A stretch of DNA of 64,000 bases, from positions 68,164 through 132,163 of the forward strand of contig JAJYEE010000002.1 of assembly GCA_021790335.1 (NCBI GenBank), in the 5' to 3' direction. The translations under genes were made by a program, and so were the position numbers. Positions 18,851 through 27,426 of the stretch are shown here, one piece after another. Numbering within the stretch: position 1 is the stretch's first letter; each line of letters starts with the position of its first letter. The stretch comes from Pseudomonadota bacterium (GTDB taxonomy: Bacteria; Pseudomonadota; Gammaproteobacteria; Acidiferrobacterales; UBA6901). Under the pieces are notes generated by a model that searched no databases, was not told the DNA's origin, and worked only from the letters and a program-made list of their open reading frames with translations.

Positions 18851-20674
18851 TCAGCCGATCTCTAGCAGTACTTCGTCGGGATTGACGCTGTCGCCTTTGG
18901 AGGCGTAGACCGTCTTGACCGTGCCGGCGACGGGGGCCGGCACTTCGTTTTCCATCTTCATCGCTTCGATGACGAGTACCGGATCTCCCGCTTCGACGTG
19001 CCCACCCGGCTGCACCAGCACCGCTACGACGGTCCCCGGCATCGAGCTGGTGACGTGTCCTTCCTTGCTGGCTTTGGGCCGGTGCGAGACCTTGGAAGGC
19101 CGGGTGGCAACGCCGCCTTCGGCAGCGATCCCTTCCGCCAGCGTTTCCACGAGTATCTCTTCCGGCATGCCATCGACGGTGACGTAGAATGGCCGGCGGT
19201 GTTCGCTGCGGTGTCCGGCACCGGTGATCTTCAGATGATAGGTCTCCCCGTGCACGGTAACATTGAATTCGGTAGGCGCGGCCGTTGCCGGTCCGGGCAC
19301 GACCGGTGCGGTTTGGACCTGCTCGGGTGCGAGCAATGACCCAGCGCGCGCTTCAAGAAACGCGCGCCCGACTTCCGGAAACATGGCATAGGTGAGTACG
19401 TCCTCCTCGCTGCTTGCGATGGCTCCGGCAGCCGCGGTGAGTCGCGCCATCTCCGGTTTCAGCGTATCGGCGGGGCGGCAGCTGATGACTTCCTCGTCAC
19501 CGATCGCCATTCTGCGGACGGCTTCGTTCACCGGACCCGGTGCCCGCCCGTAGCGGCCCTGGAGATACAGCTTCACCTCGCTGGTGATGCTCTTGTATCT
19601 GCGGGCGGTCAGCACGTTGAGCACGGCCTGTGTGCCGATGATCTGGGAGGTCGGAGTCACGAGCGGCGGGTAGCCGAGGTCCTCGCGTACCCGCGGAATC
19701 TCGGCCAGCACCTCGGGCATGCGTTGCAGCGCACCCTGTTCGCGGAGCTGGTGCGCCAGGTTGGAAATCATCCCGCCCGGAACCTGGTTGACCTGCACCC
19801 GAGTGTCGACGCCGCTGTGCTCGCTTTCGAATTGACGGTACTTCTTGCGTACTTCATGAAAATAGCTGCCGATATCCTGCAGCAGTTCGAGATCAAGCCC
19901 GGTGTCGTATGGAGTGTCGCGGAAGGCGACGACCATGGATTCGGTCGGCGAATGGCTCGTGCCCCAGGACATCGAACTAATCGCGGTGTCCACATGTCTT
20001 GCACCGTTCTCGACCGCCTTGTACATGCTTATGTTGGCGATACCCGCAGTCGTGTGGGAGTGAAAGTGGAGGGGAATCTTCACCCTGGTGGACATCGCCG
20101 CGAACAGCTCGCTCGCGCGCACCGGGGTGAGCAGCCCTGCCATGTCTTTGATGCACAGGCTGTGGCAGCCCATCTTCTCGATCTCGACCGCCTGCTTGAC
20201 GAAATGCTCGATCGTGTGGACCGGGCTTGTGGTGTAGCAGATCGCGCCCTGCGCGTGCTTGCCGGCGGCGATCACCGTGGCCACCGAGACCTGGATGTTG
20301 CGCAGGTCGTTCATGGCATCGAATATGCGGAAGACTTCGACGCCGTTGAGTGCCGCCTTGCGTATGAAAGCGGCGACCACGTCATCCGAGTAATGGCGAT
20401 AGCCGAGAAGGTTCTGGCCGCGCAGCAGCATCTGGATCGGGGTGTTGGGCAGCGCCGTCCTGAGGTGTCGCAGGCGCTCCCATGGGTCCTCCTTCAGGAA
20501 TCGGATACAGGCGTCGAAAGTGGCGCCGCCCCAGGCTTCTATCGACCAGAAGCCTGCGCGGTCGAGCTTGTCGCAGACCGGCAGCATGTCCTCGGTGCGC
20601 ATGCGTGTGGCGATCAGCGACTGGTGCGCGTCGCGCAGTGCGAGTTCGGTAACGAACACCTTCTTCGACTTCAT
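18851..20674 (-). CDS. pycB: Two-subunit pyruvate carboxylase subunit B / oxaloacetate decarboxylase alpha-like, with biotinyl domain
   Basis: 607 aa. The carboxyltransferase domain (~1-300) starts with VTELALRDAHQSLIATRMRTEDM and contains the metal-site HFHSHTTAG and the lysine of LCIKDMAG. A conserved PYC/OADA domain (~310-470) and a Pro/Ala linker follow. The biotinyl domain ends the protein, with the biotin-accepting lysine in EAMKMEN. It transfers carboxyl from biotin to pyruvate, giving oxaloacetate. The biotin carboxylase subunit gene lies 21 bases upstream and no decarboxylase beta or gamma subunits are present, favouring anaplerotic pyruvate carboxylase over a sodium pump. Confidence 0.9.
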   Translation of the reverse strand: MKSKKVFVTELALRDAHQSLIATRMRTEDMLPVCDKLDRAGFWSIEAWGGATFDACIRFLKEDPWERLRHLRTALPNTPIQMLLRGQNLLGYRHYSDDVVAAFIRKAALNGVEVFRIFDAMNDLRNIQVSVATVIAAGKHAQGAICYTTSPVHTIEHFVKQAVEIEKMGCHSLCIKDMAGLLTPVRASELFAAMSTRVKIPLHFHSHTTAGIANISMYKAVENGARHVDTAISSMSWGTSHSPTESMVVAFRDTPYDTGLDLELLQDIGSYFHEVRKKYRQFESEHSGVDTRVQVNQVPGGMISNLAHQLREQGALQRMPEVLAEIPRVREDLGYPPLVTPTSQIIGTQAVLNVLTARRYKSITSEVKLYLQGRYGRAPGPVNEAVRRMAIGDEEVISCRPADTLKPEMARLTAAAGAIASSEEDVLTYAMFPEVGRAFLEARAGSLLAPEQVQTAPVVPGPATAAPTEFNVTVHGETYHLKITGAGHRSEHRRPFYVTVDGMPEEILVETLAEGIAAEGGVATRPSKVSHRPKASKEGHVTSSMPGTVVAVLVQPGGHVEAGDPVLVIEAMKMENEVPAPVAGTVKTVYASKGDSVNPDEVLLEIG

Positions 20675-20695
20675 TGCGGCGGGATCCCTGACTGG

Positions 20696-22114
20696 TTAAC
20701 GGCCGTAGTGCGCCGCGATCGCGGCCGCCACGGCCGTCGCGATGTGCGCCGGTGGCCGGCGCGCGGTGTAGTCTACCAGTTCGGCGTGCTGTTCGACGAA
20801 GCCGGTGTCGAATCTTCCGGCGCGGAACTCCGCTGTCTTGAGGATCTGAAGGTGGTAGGGGATGGTGGTCTTCACTCCCGCCACCCCGGTGTCGCGCAGG
20901 GCACGCGCGGCACGTGCAACGGCCTTGTCCCATTCGAGCGCCCAGACGGTAAGCTTGGCGCACATCGAATCATAGTGGCGCGGAAATTCGTAGCCGGTGT
21001 AGATCGCGGCGTCGGTCCGTACACCCGGCCCGCCGGGCGCGTAATAGCGCGTGATGCGTCCGAAACCGGGAAGGAAGTCGTTCTTCGGATCCTCGGCATT
21101 GATGCGGAACTGTATGGCGAAGCCGCGGCGCTCGACCTCGTCCTGACTGAAGCCGAGACGCGCGCCCGCAGCGATATTGATTTGCTCCTGCACGATGTCG
21201 ATCCCGGTGATCTGCTCGGTGACTGTGTGTTCGACCTGCAGGCGGGTGTTCATCTCCATGAAATGGAAGCGGTCGTCGTGATCAAACAGGAATTCCACGG
21301 TACCGGCATTCTGGTAGCCCACGGCACGCGCCGCGCGCACCGCAAAATTGCACACCTGCATGCGCTGATCTTCGGTGAGCTGCGGCGAGGGCGCTGTCTC
21401 GACGAGCTTCTGATGGCGCCTCTGGATCGAACAGTCGCGCTCATACAGGTGCACAATGCTGCCGTAGCGGTCGGCAAGGATCTGAACCTCGATATGACGG
21501 GGGCGGGCAATGAACTTTTCCAGGAAGACATCGGCAGATCCGAACGCCTTGGTCGCTTCCGATACTACGCGTTCGAAACTGCGGCGCAGCTCATCCTCGT
21601 TGTCGCAACGGCGGATGCCGCGCCCGCCGCCGCCATTGGTGGCTTTGAGCATCACCGGATAGCCGATCCCGCGCGCAAGCTCCGCGGCTTCGGCGACGTC
21701 GCTCAGGCTGTGATCGCTACCCGGTATCACCGGTATGCCGGCCTCGGCCATGGCCCGGCGCGCCCGCACCTTGTCCCCCATGCAGCGGATGACCTCGGGC
21801 GGCGGTCCGATGAAGGTCACGCCGCGGCGTGCACAGACTTCCGCCAGTTCGGGGTTCTCGGAGAGAAATCCGTAACCCGGATGCAGGGCATCGCAGCCCG
21901 TGGTTACGGCCAGATTCACGATCCGATGCGCATTGAGGTATCCACCGAGCGGATCGGGTCCGACGTTGTAGGCTTCGTCGGCTTTTTTTACATGCAGCGC
22001 GCTGCGGTCGGCATCGGAGTAAATCGCCGCCGATTTAATACCCATCTCGGCGCAAGCGCGCACGATCCGGACCGCGATCTCGCCCCGATTGGCGACCAAA
22101 ATTTTTTTGAACAA
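20696..22114 (-). CDS. pycA: Biotin carboxylase subunit (pyruvate carboxylase subunit A)
   Basis: 472 aa from a TTG at 22114: the family N-terminus FKKILVANRGEIAVRI begins right there and GGAG lies 7 bases upstream. The track's longer start adds 38 atypical residues. ATP-grasp glycine loop KATNGGGGRGIRRC, HPGYGFLSENP, ERDCSIQRRHQK and FMEMNTRLQVEH (catalytic region) are present. It carboxylates biotin on PycB with ATP and bicarbonate. It could in principle serve acetyl-CoA carboxylase, but adjacency to pycB argues for pyruvate carboxylase. Confidence 0.92.
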   Translation of the reverse strand: MFKKILVANRGEIAVRIVRACAEMGIKSAAIYSDADRSALHVKKADEAYNVGPDPLGGYLNAHRIVNLAVTTGCDALHPGYGFLSENPELAEVCARRGVTFIGPPPEVIRCMGDKVRARRAMAEAGIPVIPGSDHSLSDVAEAAELARGIGYPVMLKATNGGGGRGIRRCDNEDELRRSFERVVSEATKAFGSADVFLEKFIARPRHIEVQILADRYGSIVHLYERDCSIQRRHQKLVETAPSPQLTEDQRMQVCNFAVRAARAVGYQNAGTVEFLFDHDDRFHFMEMNTRLQVEHTVTEQITGIDIVQEQINIAAGARLGFSQDEVERRGFAIQFRINAEDPKNDFLPGFGRITRYYAPGGPGVRTDAAIYTGYEFPRHYDSMCAKLTVWALEWDKAVARAARALRDTGVAGVKTTIPYHLQILKTAEFRAGRFDTGFVEQHAELVDYTARRPPAHIATAVAAAIAAHYGR

Positions 22115-22350
22115 GGCAGGCTCCGTCGGAAGTCGCGGGCTGCGCCGGCAGCGGCACAACAGCAGGGCTGGGAAACCCATCATTAAGTCCCATTTGATCG
22201 TTTTACGTAAAGCCCGGGGGTGTGTCAATAAGCCCGGCCACGTCCGCCCCTTCCGGCCCGGTGGCCCGTTTCAGCGAACGCGTGCATTGCCAGTCGGGGG
22301 TTGCAGATTCCAGCCTGTTGGCGGCATGTTCGGCCAAATCCGCACCGATT

Positions 22351-22379
22351 TTGACAGTTTTCCCATGCAAATATATGAT
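22351..22379 (+). promoter_or_regulatory. Near-consensus sigma-70 promoter for the yceD-rpmF-fab operon
   Basis: TTGACA (22351-22356) and TATGAT (22374-22379) are separated by exactly 17 bases. The -35 is perfect and the -10 matches five of six. The predicted transcription start, about seven bases after the -10, falls at ~22386, only ~3 bases before the yceD ATG at 22389. Confidence 0.75.
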
Positions 22380-22388
22380 GCGCGGCCT

Positions 22389-22904
22389 ATGTCCGCCATT
22401 TTGCCTGACGTCATAGACCCGATCCGGCTCGCCGACGAGGGATCGAGCCTGGTGGGCGAGCTGTCGGTGCAGGCGATGCCACGCTTGCGGGAATTGTGCC
22501 AGAACCCGACGGCGATGATGGTACAGGTGGCTCTGCGTTTCGACCGCGGTACGCATGGGCGGATGATGGAGGGAACCATAACGACCCGGTTGGAGTTGAC
22601 CTGTCAGCGCTGTCTCGGTGCGCTGGAGCAGGACGTCGTGGCGCAGACACGCGTGGTTCTGCTGCAGGCCGGGGAACCGCACCCGGTCCTGGCCGAAGAA
22701 GTCGACTTTATCGAGGTCGCAGCACCTGTTTCCCTGCCTGAACTGGTGGAGGATGAGCTGCTGCTGGCATTGCCGATGACGCCGAGGCATCCGCAGGGAG
22801 AATGCCCCCACCCGGGGCGGGGGCGTACGGGCCGTCTGGATACCGACGCCGTTACGTCTCCTGGGCCGTTTGCGGCCTTGGCGGATCTCAAACGCAAGCA
22901 ATGA
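22389..22904 (+). CDS. yceD: YceD/DUF177 family protein (23S rRNA accumulation protein)
   Basis: 171 aa from ATG 22389, the usual family length. The DUF177 core is visible: a pair of cysteines in LTCQRCLG and an acidic segment EEVDFIEVA. The C-terminal signature of the family is here a looser PLP-like stretch with CPHPGRG. YceD is a conserved partner gene of rpmF and is linked to 23S rRNA accumulation. No Shine-Dalgarno sequence lies before this ATG, consistent with the promoter placed only bases upstream. An in-frame ATG at 22365 lies inside the promoter spacer and is unlikely. Confidence 0.88.
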   Translation: MSAILPDVIDPIRLADEGSSLVGELSVQAMPRLRELCQNPTAMMVQVALRFDRGTHGRMMEGTITTRLELTCQRCLGALEQDVVAQTRVVLLQAGEPHPVLAEEVDFIEVAAPVSLPELVEDELLLALPMTPRHPQGECPHPGRGRTGRLDTDAVTSPGPFAALADLKRKQ

Positions 22905-22938
22905 GATTTCAGTTCCATGATGACAGAGAGGAATACCC

Positions 22939-23118
22939 ATGGCCGTACAGAAAAGCCGGAAGACCCCATCAAAGCGCGGCATGCGCCGTTCGCACGACGC
23001 GCTGAAGACGCCCCATTTTTCCATCGAGCCGACGAGCGGAGAAACGCACCTGCGTCACCATGTCAGTGCCAGCGGCTATTATCGCGGGCGCAAGGTGTTC
23101 GACGCCAAGACCGACTGA
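22939..23118 (+). CDS. rpmF: 50S ribosomal protein L32
   Basis: 59 aa, too short for the ORF track. It starts [20 protein letters not shown], the invariant L32 N-terminus, and ends with [15 protein letters not shown] lies before the ATG. It is a structural protein of the large ribosomal subunit. It sits 34 bases after yceD and is followed by plsX, the order conserved in most proteobacteria. The zinc-binding cysteines found in some L32 proteins are absent, the C-minus form. Confidence 0.97.
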   Translation: MAVQKSRKTPSKRGMRRSHDALKTPHFSIEPTSGETHLRHHVSASGYYRGRKVFDAKTD

Positions 23119-23161
23119 GTCGGCCCGGTTCCAGCCGATCCGCAGCCCGGGCCTGCCGGCT

Positions 23162-24184
23162 GTGAGCATAACGATAGCTTTGGATGCCATGGGGGGCGAT
23201 CGGGGGCTGCAGGTGACCATGCCGGCCGCTCTGGCGATGCTGCGCGAGCAGCCGGACCTGAGGCTCATCCTTGTCGGGCGGAGCAACGAGGTCCGCGCCG
23301 AGCTGAAGCGGCTCAATCGCGGCGAGGACGAGCGTCTTAAGGTGCACCATGCATCGGAGGTGGTCGGCATGGATGAACCGCCGGCCCAGGCGCTGCGCTC
23401 CAAGAAGGATTCGTCGATGCGCGTGGCGATCAACCTGGTCAAGTCCGGCGATGCGCAGGCCTGTGTCAGTGCCGGCAACACCGGCGCGCTTATGGCCACC
23501 GCACGCTTTGTGCTCAAAACGCTTCCGGGGATCGACAGGCCAGCCATCATTACCGCCTGGCCGACCATGCACGGTCATGTGCACGTGCTGGATCTCGGCG
23601 CCAACGTGGACGCTTCGCCACAGCAACTGCTGCAGTTCGGTATCATGGGATCGTTGCTCGTCGGCGCCATAGAGCACAAAACGGCCCCAAAGGTGTGCCT
23701 TCTTAATATTGGAGTGGAGGACATCAAGGGCAACGAGACCGTCAAGAAGGCATCGGAGCTTTTCAGGCAGAGCGAGCTCAATTACGGCGGCTACGTCGAG
23801 GGTGATGAAATCTTCACCGGCACGGCGGATGTCGTAGTTTGCGACGGCTTTGTCGGCAATGTCGCCATGAAGGCCAGTGAGGGCCTGGCACGCATGATCT
23901 CGCATCTGATGAAGGAGGCGTTCATGCGCAACCTATTCACGCGTGTGGCCGGCATGATCGCGATGCCTGTAATGCGGTCATTTCGCGACAAGGTGGATCC
24001 ACGCCGCTATAACGGTGCATGCCTGGTGGGTCTCAACAGCATCGTTATCAAGAGCCACGGCAGCGCCGACGCTTACGCGTTCGGGAACGCCATACGCGTA
24101 GCGATTGCCGCCATTCGCAATCAGGTGCCAGAGCTCATCGGCAGCAAGCTGTCCTCGATGCAGGTTCGAAGCGCATCCGCATGA
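23162..24184 (+). CDS. plsX: Phosphate acyltransferase PlsX
   Basis: 340 aa from GTG 23162; the track start 102 bases upstream overlaps rpmF. N-terminal [13 protein letters not shown] is the PlsX signature. [13 protein letters not shown] and [11 protein letters not shown] follow, with [16 protein letters not shown] near residue 230. PlsX converts acyl-ACP to acyl-phosphate, linking fatty-acid synthesis to phospholipid synthesis at the membrane surface. It overlaps fabH by ATGA, so the two are translationally coupled. Confidence 0.96.
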   Translation: MSITIALDAMGGDRGLQVTMPAALAMLREQPDLRLILVGRSNEVRAELKRLNRGEDERLKVHHASEVVGMDEPPAQALRSKKDSSMRVAINLVKSGDAQACVSAGNTGALMATARFVLKTLPGIDRPAIITAWPTMHGHVHVLDLGANVDASPQQLLQFGIMGSLLVGAIEHKTAPKVCLLNIGVEDIKGNETVKKASELFRQSELNYGGYVEGDEIFTGTADVVVCDGFVGNVAMKASEGLARMISHLMKEAFMRNLFTRVAGMIAMPVMRSFRDKVDPRRYNGACLVGLNSIVIKSHGSADAYAFGNAIRVAIAAIRNQVPELIGSKLSSMQVRSASA

Positions 24185-25149
24185 ACTACTCGCGCATCGC
24201 CGGCACCGGCGGCTATCTGCCGCAGAAGATCCTCAGCAATGCCGACCTGGAGAAGATGGTCGACACCTCCGATGACTGGATTTTCTCGCGCACCGGAATC
24301 CGCGAGCGGCACATTGCCGCGCCGGGAGAGACAACCTGCGATCTGTCCGAACAGGCGGCATTGCGCGCCATTGCGGCCGCCGGCATCGATTCGAAGATGA
24401 TCGATCTGATCATCGTGGCCACGACTACGCCCGACCGGGTGTTTCCGAGCACTGCCTGCCTGCTGCAGGAGCGCCTGGGAATACACGGCTGCCCGGCGTT
24501 CGACGTGCAGGCCGTGTGCACGGGTTTCGTCTATGCGCTCGACATCGCCGACAAGTTCATCCGTACCGGCACATCCCGCTGTGCCCTGGTCGTCGGCGCC
24601 GAGACTCTGTCGCGCATTCTCGACTGGACAGACCGCAGCACCTGCGTGCTGTTCGGCGATGGTGCCGGGGCGGTAATCCTGCAGGCAGCGACGGAACCGG
24701 GCATCGTCTCCTCCCATCTGCATGCCGATGGACATTACAAGGAGCTGCTCACGGTGCCTGCCGGAATCTCGCAGGGCTATGATAAAGTCCGGAGCAACCA
24801 GGCATTCGTGCAAATGCGCGGAAACGACGTGTTCAGGGTGGCCGTCAACACCCTGGAGCGCATCGTGGACGAGACGCTTGATGCCAATGGTCTGTGCAAG
24901 GGCGATATTCAATGGCTCGTGCCTCATCAGGCCAACATTCGGATCATAAGCGCCACGGCCAAAAAACTCGGGATGCCCATGGAACAGGTGGTCGTGACAG
25001 TCGACCGGCACGGCAACACCTCCGCTGCGTCTATCCCACTGGCGCTCGACGAGGCAGTGCGCGACGGCCGTATCTGCCGAGGAGACGTCCTTCTCATGGA
25101 GGCATTCGGCGGCGGCTTCACCTGGGGTTCCGTGCTGCTCAAGTACTGA
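24181..25149 (+). CDS. fabH: Beta-ketoacyl-ACP synthase III
   Basis: 322 aa, ATG 24181 inside the plsX stop. Catalytic Cys is in [13 protein letters not shown], His in [10 protein letters not shown] and Asn in [10 protein letters not shown], completing the Cys-His-Asn triad of KAS III. It condenses acetyl-CoA with malonyl-ACP and so starts fatty-acid elongation. The [13 protein letters not shown]-terminus is typical. Confidence 0.97.
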   Translation: MNYSRIAGTGGYLPQKILSNADLEKMVDTSDDWIFSRTGIRERHIAAPGETTCDLSEQAALRAIAAAGIDSKMIDLIIVATTTPDRVFPSTACLLQERLGIHGCPAFDVQAVCTGFVYALDIADKFIRTGTSRCALVVGAETLSRILDWTDRSTCVLFGDGAGAVILQAATEPGIVSSHLHADGHYKELLTVPAGISQGYDKVRSNQAFVQMRGNDVFRVAVNTLERIVDETLDANGLCKGDIQWLVPHQANIRIISATAKKLGMPMEQVVVTVDRHGNTSAASIPLALDEAVRDGRICRGDVLLMEAFGGGFTWGSVLLKY

Positions 25150-25255
25150 TAGCCGCGACGGGGCTGCAGACCGGAGATCCTTTTGCAAGCCGCTGCCGGT
25201 GCTTTCGGACGAACTCGCAAATCTAATCCAGATTGGAGATAAAGTATATAAATCA

Positions 25256-26206
25256 ATGAATCCAAACTATAAACTTGCGCTCGTATTTCCTGGGCAAGGT
25301 TCCCAGTCGGTCGGTATGCTTTCAGCCTTGGCCGAAACCTGTCCCGAAGTAAGGGAGACATTCGGCGAGGCATCACGGGTGCTCGGCTACGACCTGTGGG
25401 CGCTGGTGAGCAATGGGCCCGAAGAGCAGCTGAACCAGACCGAGTTTACCCAGCCGGCCATGCTGGCCGCCGGCGTCGCCGTCTGGCGGGTATGGGTGGG
25501 CCGCGGCGGTCCGGTGCCGGCAGTCATGGCTGGCCACAGTCTGGGAGAATACACCGCGCTTGTGTGCGCCGAGGCAATGGGCTTTCCGGATGCCGTGCGG
25601 CTCGTGGCCGACCGCGCGCGCTTCATGCAGCAGGCCGTACCTGCCGGCATGGGGGGAATGGCTGCCATACTGGGGCTGGATGACGCAAGCGTCGCCGCTT
25701 TGTGCGAGCGTGCGGCCCAGGGCGAGGTGCTGGCGCCCGTCAACTATAACTCGCCCGGGCAGGTGGTCGTGGCCGGGACGGCGGGCGCGGTCAAACGCGC
25801 GGTCGAGCAGGCCGGGGCGGCCGGGGCGAAGCGCGCCGTGGTCCTGCCGGTGAGCGTGCCGTCGCATTGCGTGCTGATGCATCCGGCCGCACTGCGCATG
25901 GGCGAGCGGCTCGAGGGTGTCGAAATCCATCACCCGCGCGTGCCCGTCATTCATAATTTCCATGTGCGCATGGAGACCAGCGCGGCAGGGATCCGGTCGG
26001 CGCTGGTGCAGCAGATCGAATCGCCGGTGCGGTGGGCGCAGACCGTGCTCAAAATGGCGGCTGACGGAATAGACAAGCTGGTAGAATGCGGCCCCGGCAA
26101 GGTGCTTTCGGGACTGAACAGGCGCATCGTCAAGGATGTTCAGGCGCTGCCGGTGTACGACCCCGACACGCTGCAGCAGGCGCTTGCAGCGGTCGGAGTG
26201 AAATGA
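25256..26206 (+). CDS. fabD: Malonyl-CoA:ACP acyltransferase
   Basis: 316 aa from ATG 25256, where the family N-terminus LALVFPGQGSQSVGM begins. The active serine is in GHSLGEYTALV and the catalytic histidine in VSVPSHC. It loads malonate onto ACP for FabH and FabF. The 106-base gap after fabH is AT-rich just before the ATG (AGTATATAAATC), unlike the tightly packed earlier genes. GGAG lies 17 bases upstream, which is farther than ideal, so initiation may be weak or another start used. Confidence 0.95.
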   Translation: MNPNYKLALVFPGQGSQSVGMLSALAETCPEVRETFGEASRVLGYDLWALVSNGPEEQLNQTEFTQPAMLAAGVAVWRVWVGRGGPVPAVMAGHSLGEYTALVCAEAMGFPDAVRLVADRARFMQQAVPAGMGGMAAILGLDDASVAALCERAAQGEVLAPVNYNSPGQVVVAGTAGAVKRAVEQAGAAGAKRAVVLPVSVPSHCVLMHPAALRMGERLEGVEIHHPRVPVIHNFHVRMETSAAGIRSALVQQIESPVRWAQTVLKMAADGIDKLVECGPGKVLSGLNRRIVKDVQALPVYDPDTLQQALAAVGVK

Positions 26207-26227
26207 ACGGGGAAGGAGGGGGTGGCT

Positions 26228-26971
26228 ATGTCGCTGGAAACGGAGGTGGCCCTGGTGACCGGAGCAAGCCGCGGAATCGGTGCCGCGATTGCGCTCGAAC
26301 TGGGTCGACAGGGCGCCACGGTGATCGGAACCGCTACGTCAGAAGAAGGTTCCGAAAAAGTACACAAGTTATTGCAGGAAAATGGTATTCGCGGCACGGG
26401 TTTGGTGTTGAATGTCACCGACCAAGTGTCCATTGACAGCGGACTCGAACAGGTGCAAAAGTCCTGGGGCGCACCTAGCATTCTGGTCAACAACGCCGGC
26501 ATTACCCGCGACAATCTTCTGTTGCGCATGAAAGACGAGGAATGGGACGCGATCCTGGATACGAACCTGAAGTCCGTGTTTCGCATGTCGAAGGCCTGCC
26601 TGCGGACGATGACCAGGGCACGCAAGGGCCGGATCATAAGCATCACATCGGTAGTGGGCTACACTGGCAATGCCGGCCAAAGCAACTATGCAGCCGCCAA
26701 GGCCGGTATCGTGGGATTCACGCATGCGCTGGCGCGCGAGGTTGGATCGCGCAACATCACGGTGAACGCGGTAGCTCCCGGGTTCATAGAGACCGATATG
26801 ACCAGCAGCCTTTCGGACGAACAGCGCACCGCCCTGACTGGACAGATTCCTCTGGGCAGGCTGGGAAATGCGGCGGACGTGGCCCATGCCGTGGCTTTTC
26901 TGGCGTCGGGTGCCGCCACCTACATCACCGGCCTGACGCTGCATGTCAACGGAGGTATGTTCATGAATTGA
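26228..26971 (+). CDS. fabG: 3-oxoacyl-ACP reductase
   Basis: 247 aa from ATG 26228, preceded by AAGGAGGGGG. NADPH-binding TGASRGIGAAIA, NNAGITRDNLL, the catalytic Ser in SITSVVG and YAAAKAG (Tyr-x3-Lys) give a complete SDR reductase. NVNGGM at the C-terminus is usual. It reduces 3-ketoacyl-ACP during elongation. It is 21 bases after fabD. Confidence 0.97.
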   Translation: MSLETEVALVTGASRGIGAAIALELGRQGATVIGTATSEEGSEKVHKLLQENGIRGTGLVLNVTDQVSIDSGLEQVQKSWGAPSILVNNAGITRDNLLLRMKDEEWDAILDTNLKSVFRMSKACLRTMTRARKGRIISITSVVGYTGNAGQSNYAAAKAGIVGFTHALAREVGSRNITVNAVAPGFIETDMTSSLSDEQRTALTGQIPLGRLGNAADVAHAVAFLASGAATYITGLTLHVNGGMFMN

Positions 26972-27086
26972 TGGCGCCGGGACCGTCGGCGGCCGGTGGA
27001 CTTGGCCGGACTTATCGTGTTAACTATGCGGCCTCGTGAGGCCGGCAAGCGTGAATTTTGGCAATTTCTTGGAGGATACCGTAGCC

Positions 27087-27323
27087 ATGAGCAGTGTAGA
27101 TGAACGCGTCATGAAAATCGTCGTGGAGCAGCTGGGAGTCAACGAAAATGAAGTCACCAAGGAGTCTTCTTTCGTTGACGACCTGGGCGCGGACTCTCTC
27201 GACACGGTTGAGCTGGTGATGGCCCTTGAAGAGGAATTCGATTGCGAAATTCCGGACGAAGAGGCGGAGAAAATTACCACGGTCAAGCAGGCGATTGACT
27301 ACATCAACGCGCACCTGAAGTAA
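27087..27323 (+). CDS. acpP: Acyl carrier protein
   Basis: 78 aa from ATG 27087; GGAGG lies 11 bases upstream. The phosphopantetheine serine is in [15 protein letters not shown]. The protein is strongly acidic ([15 protein letters not shown]), as usual. It carries acyl chains for all Fab enzymes. The 115-base gap after fabG leaves room for an own promoter, and a terminator follows. Confidence 0.98.
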   Translation: MSSVDERVMKIVVEQLGVNENEVTKESSFVDDLGADSLDTVELVMALEEEFDCEIPDEEAEKITTVKQAIDYINAHLK

Positions 27324-27342
27324 GCAACGATCTATGCACAGG

Positions 27343-27377
27343 GGGCCGCCTGCCACGGTGCGTGGGGCGGCCCTTTT
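27343..27377 (+). terminator. Rho-independent terminator/attenuator between acpP and fabF
   Basis: An 8-bp GC stem (GGGCCGCC / GGCGGCCC) with a 15-base loop is followed by TTTTGGTTTT. It sits 20 bases after acpP and probably lets acpP be made in excess over fabF. Confidence 0.8.
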
Positions 27378-27426
27378 GGTTTTACTTGCAGTGCCGTAGC
27401 CTTGTAATGAGCGAGAGGATGTCCGA

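Noticed and set aside
19724-22186. 820-aa plus-strand ORF antisense to pycB and pycA
   Set aside because: It has no domain or ribosome site and mirrors two strongly conserved genes. High GC content keeps the antisense frame open.
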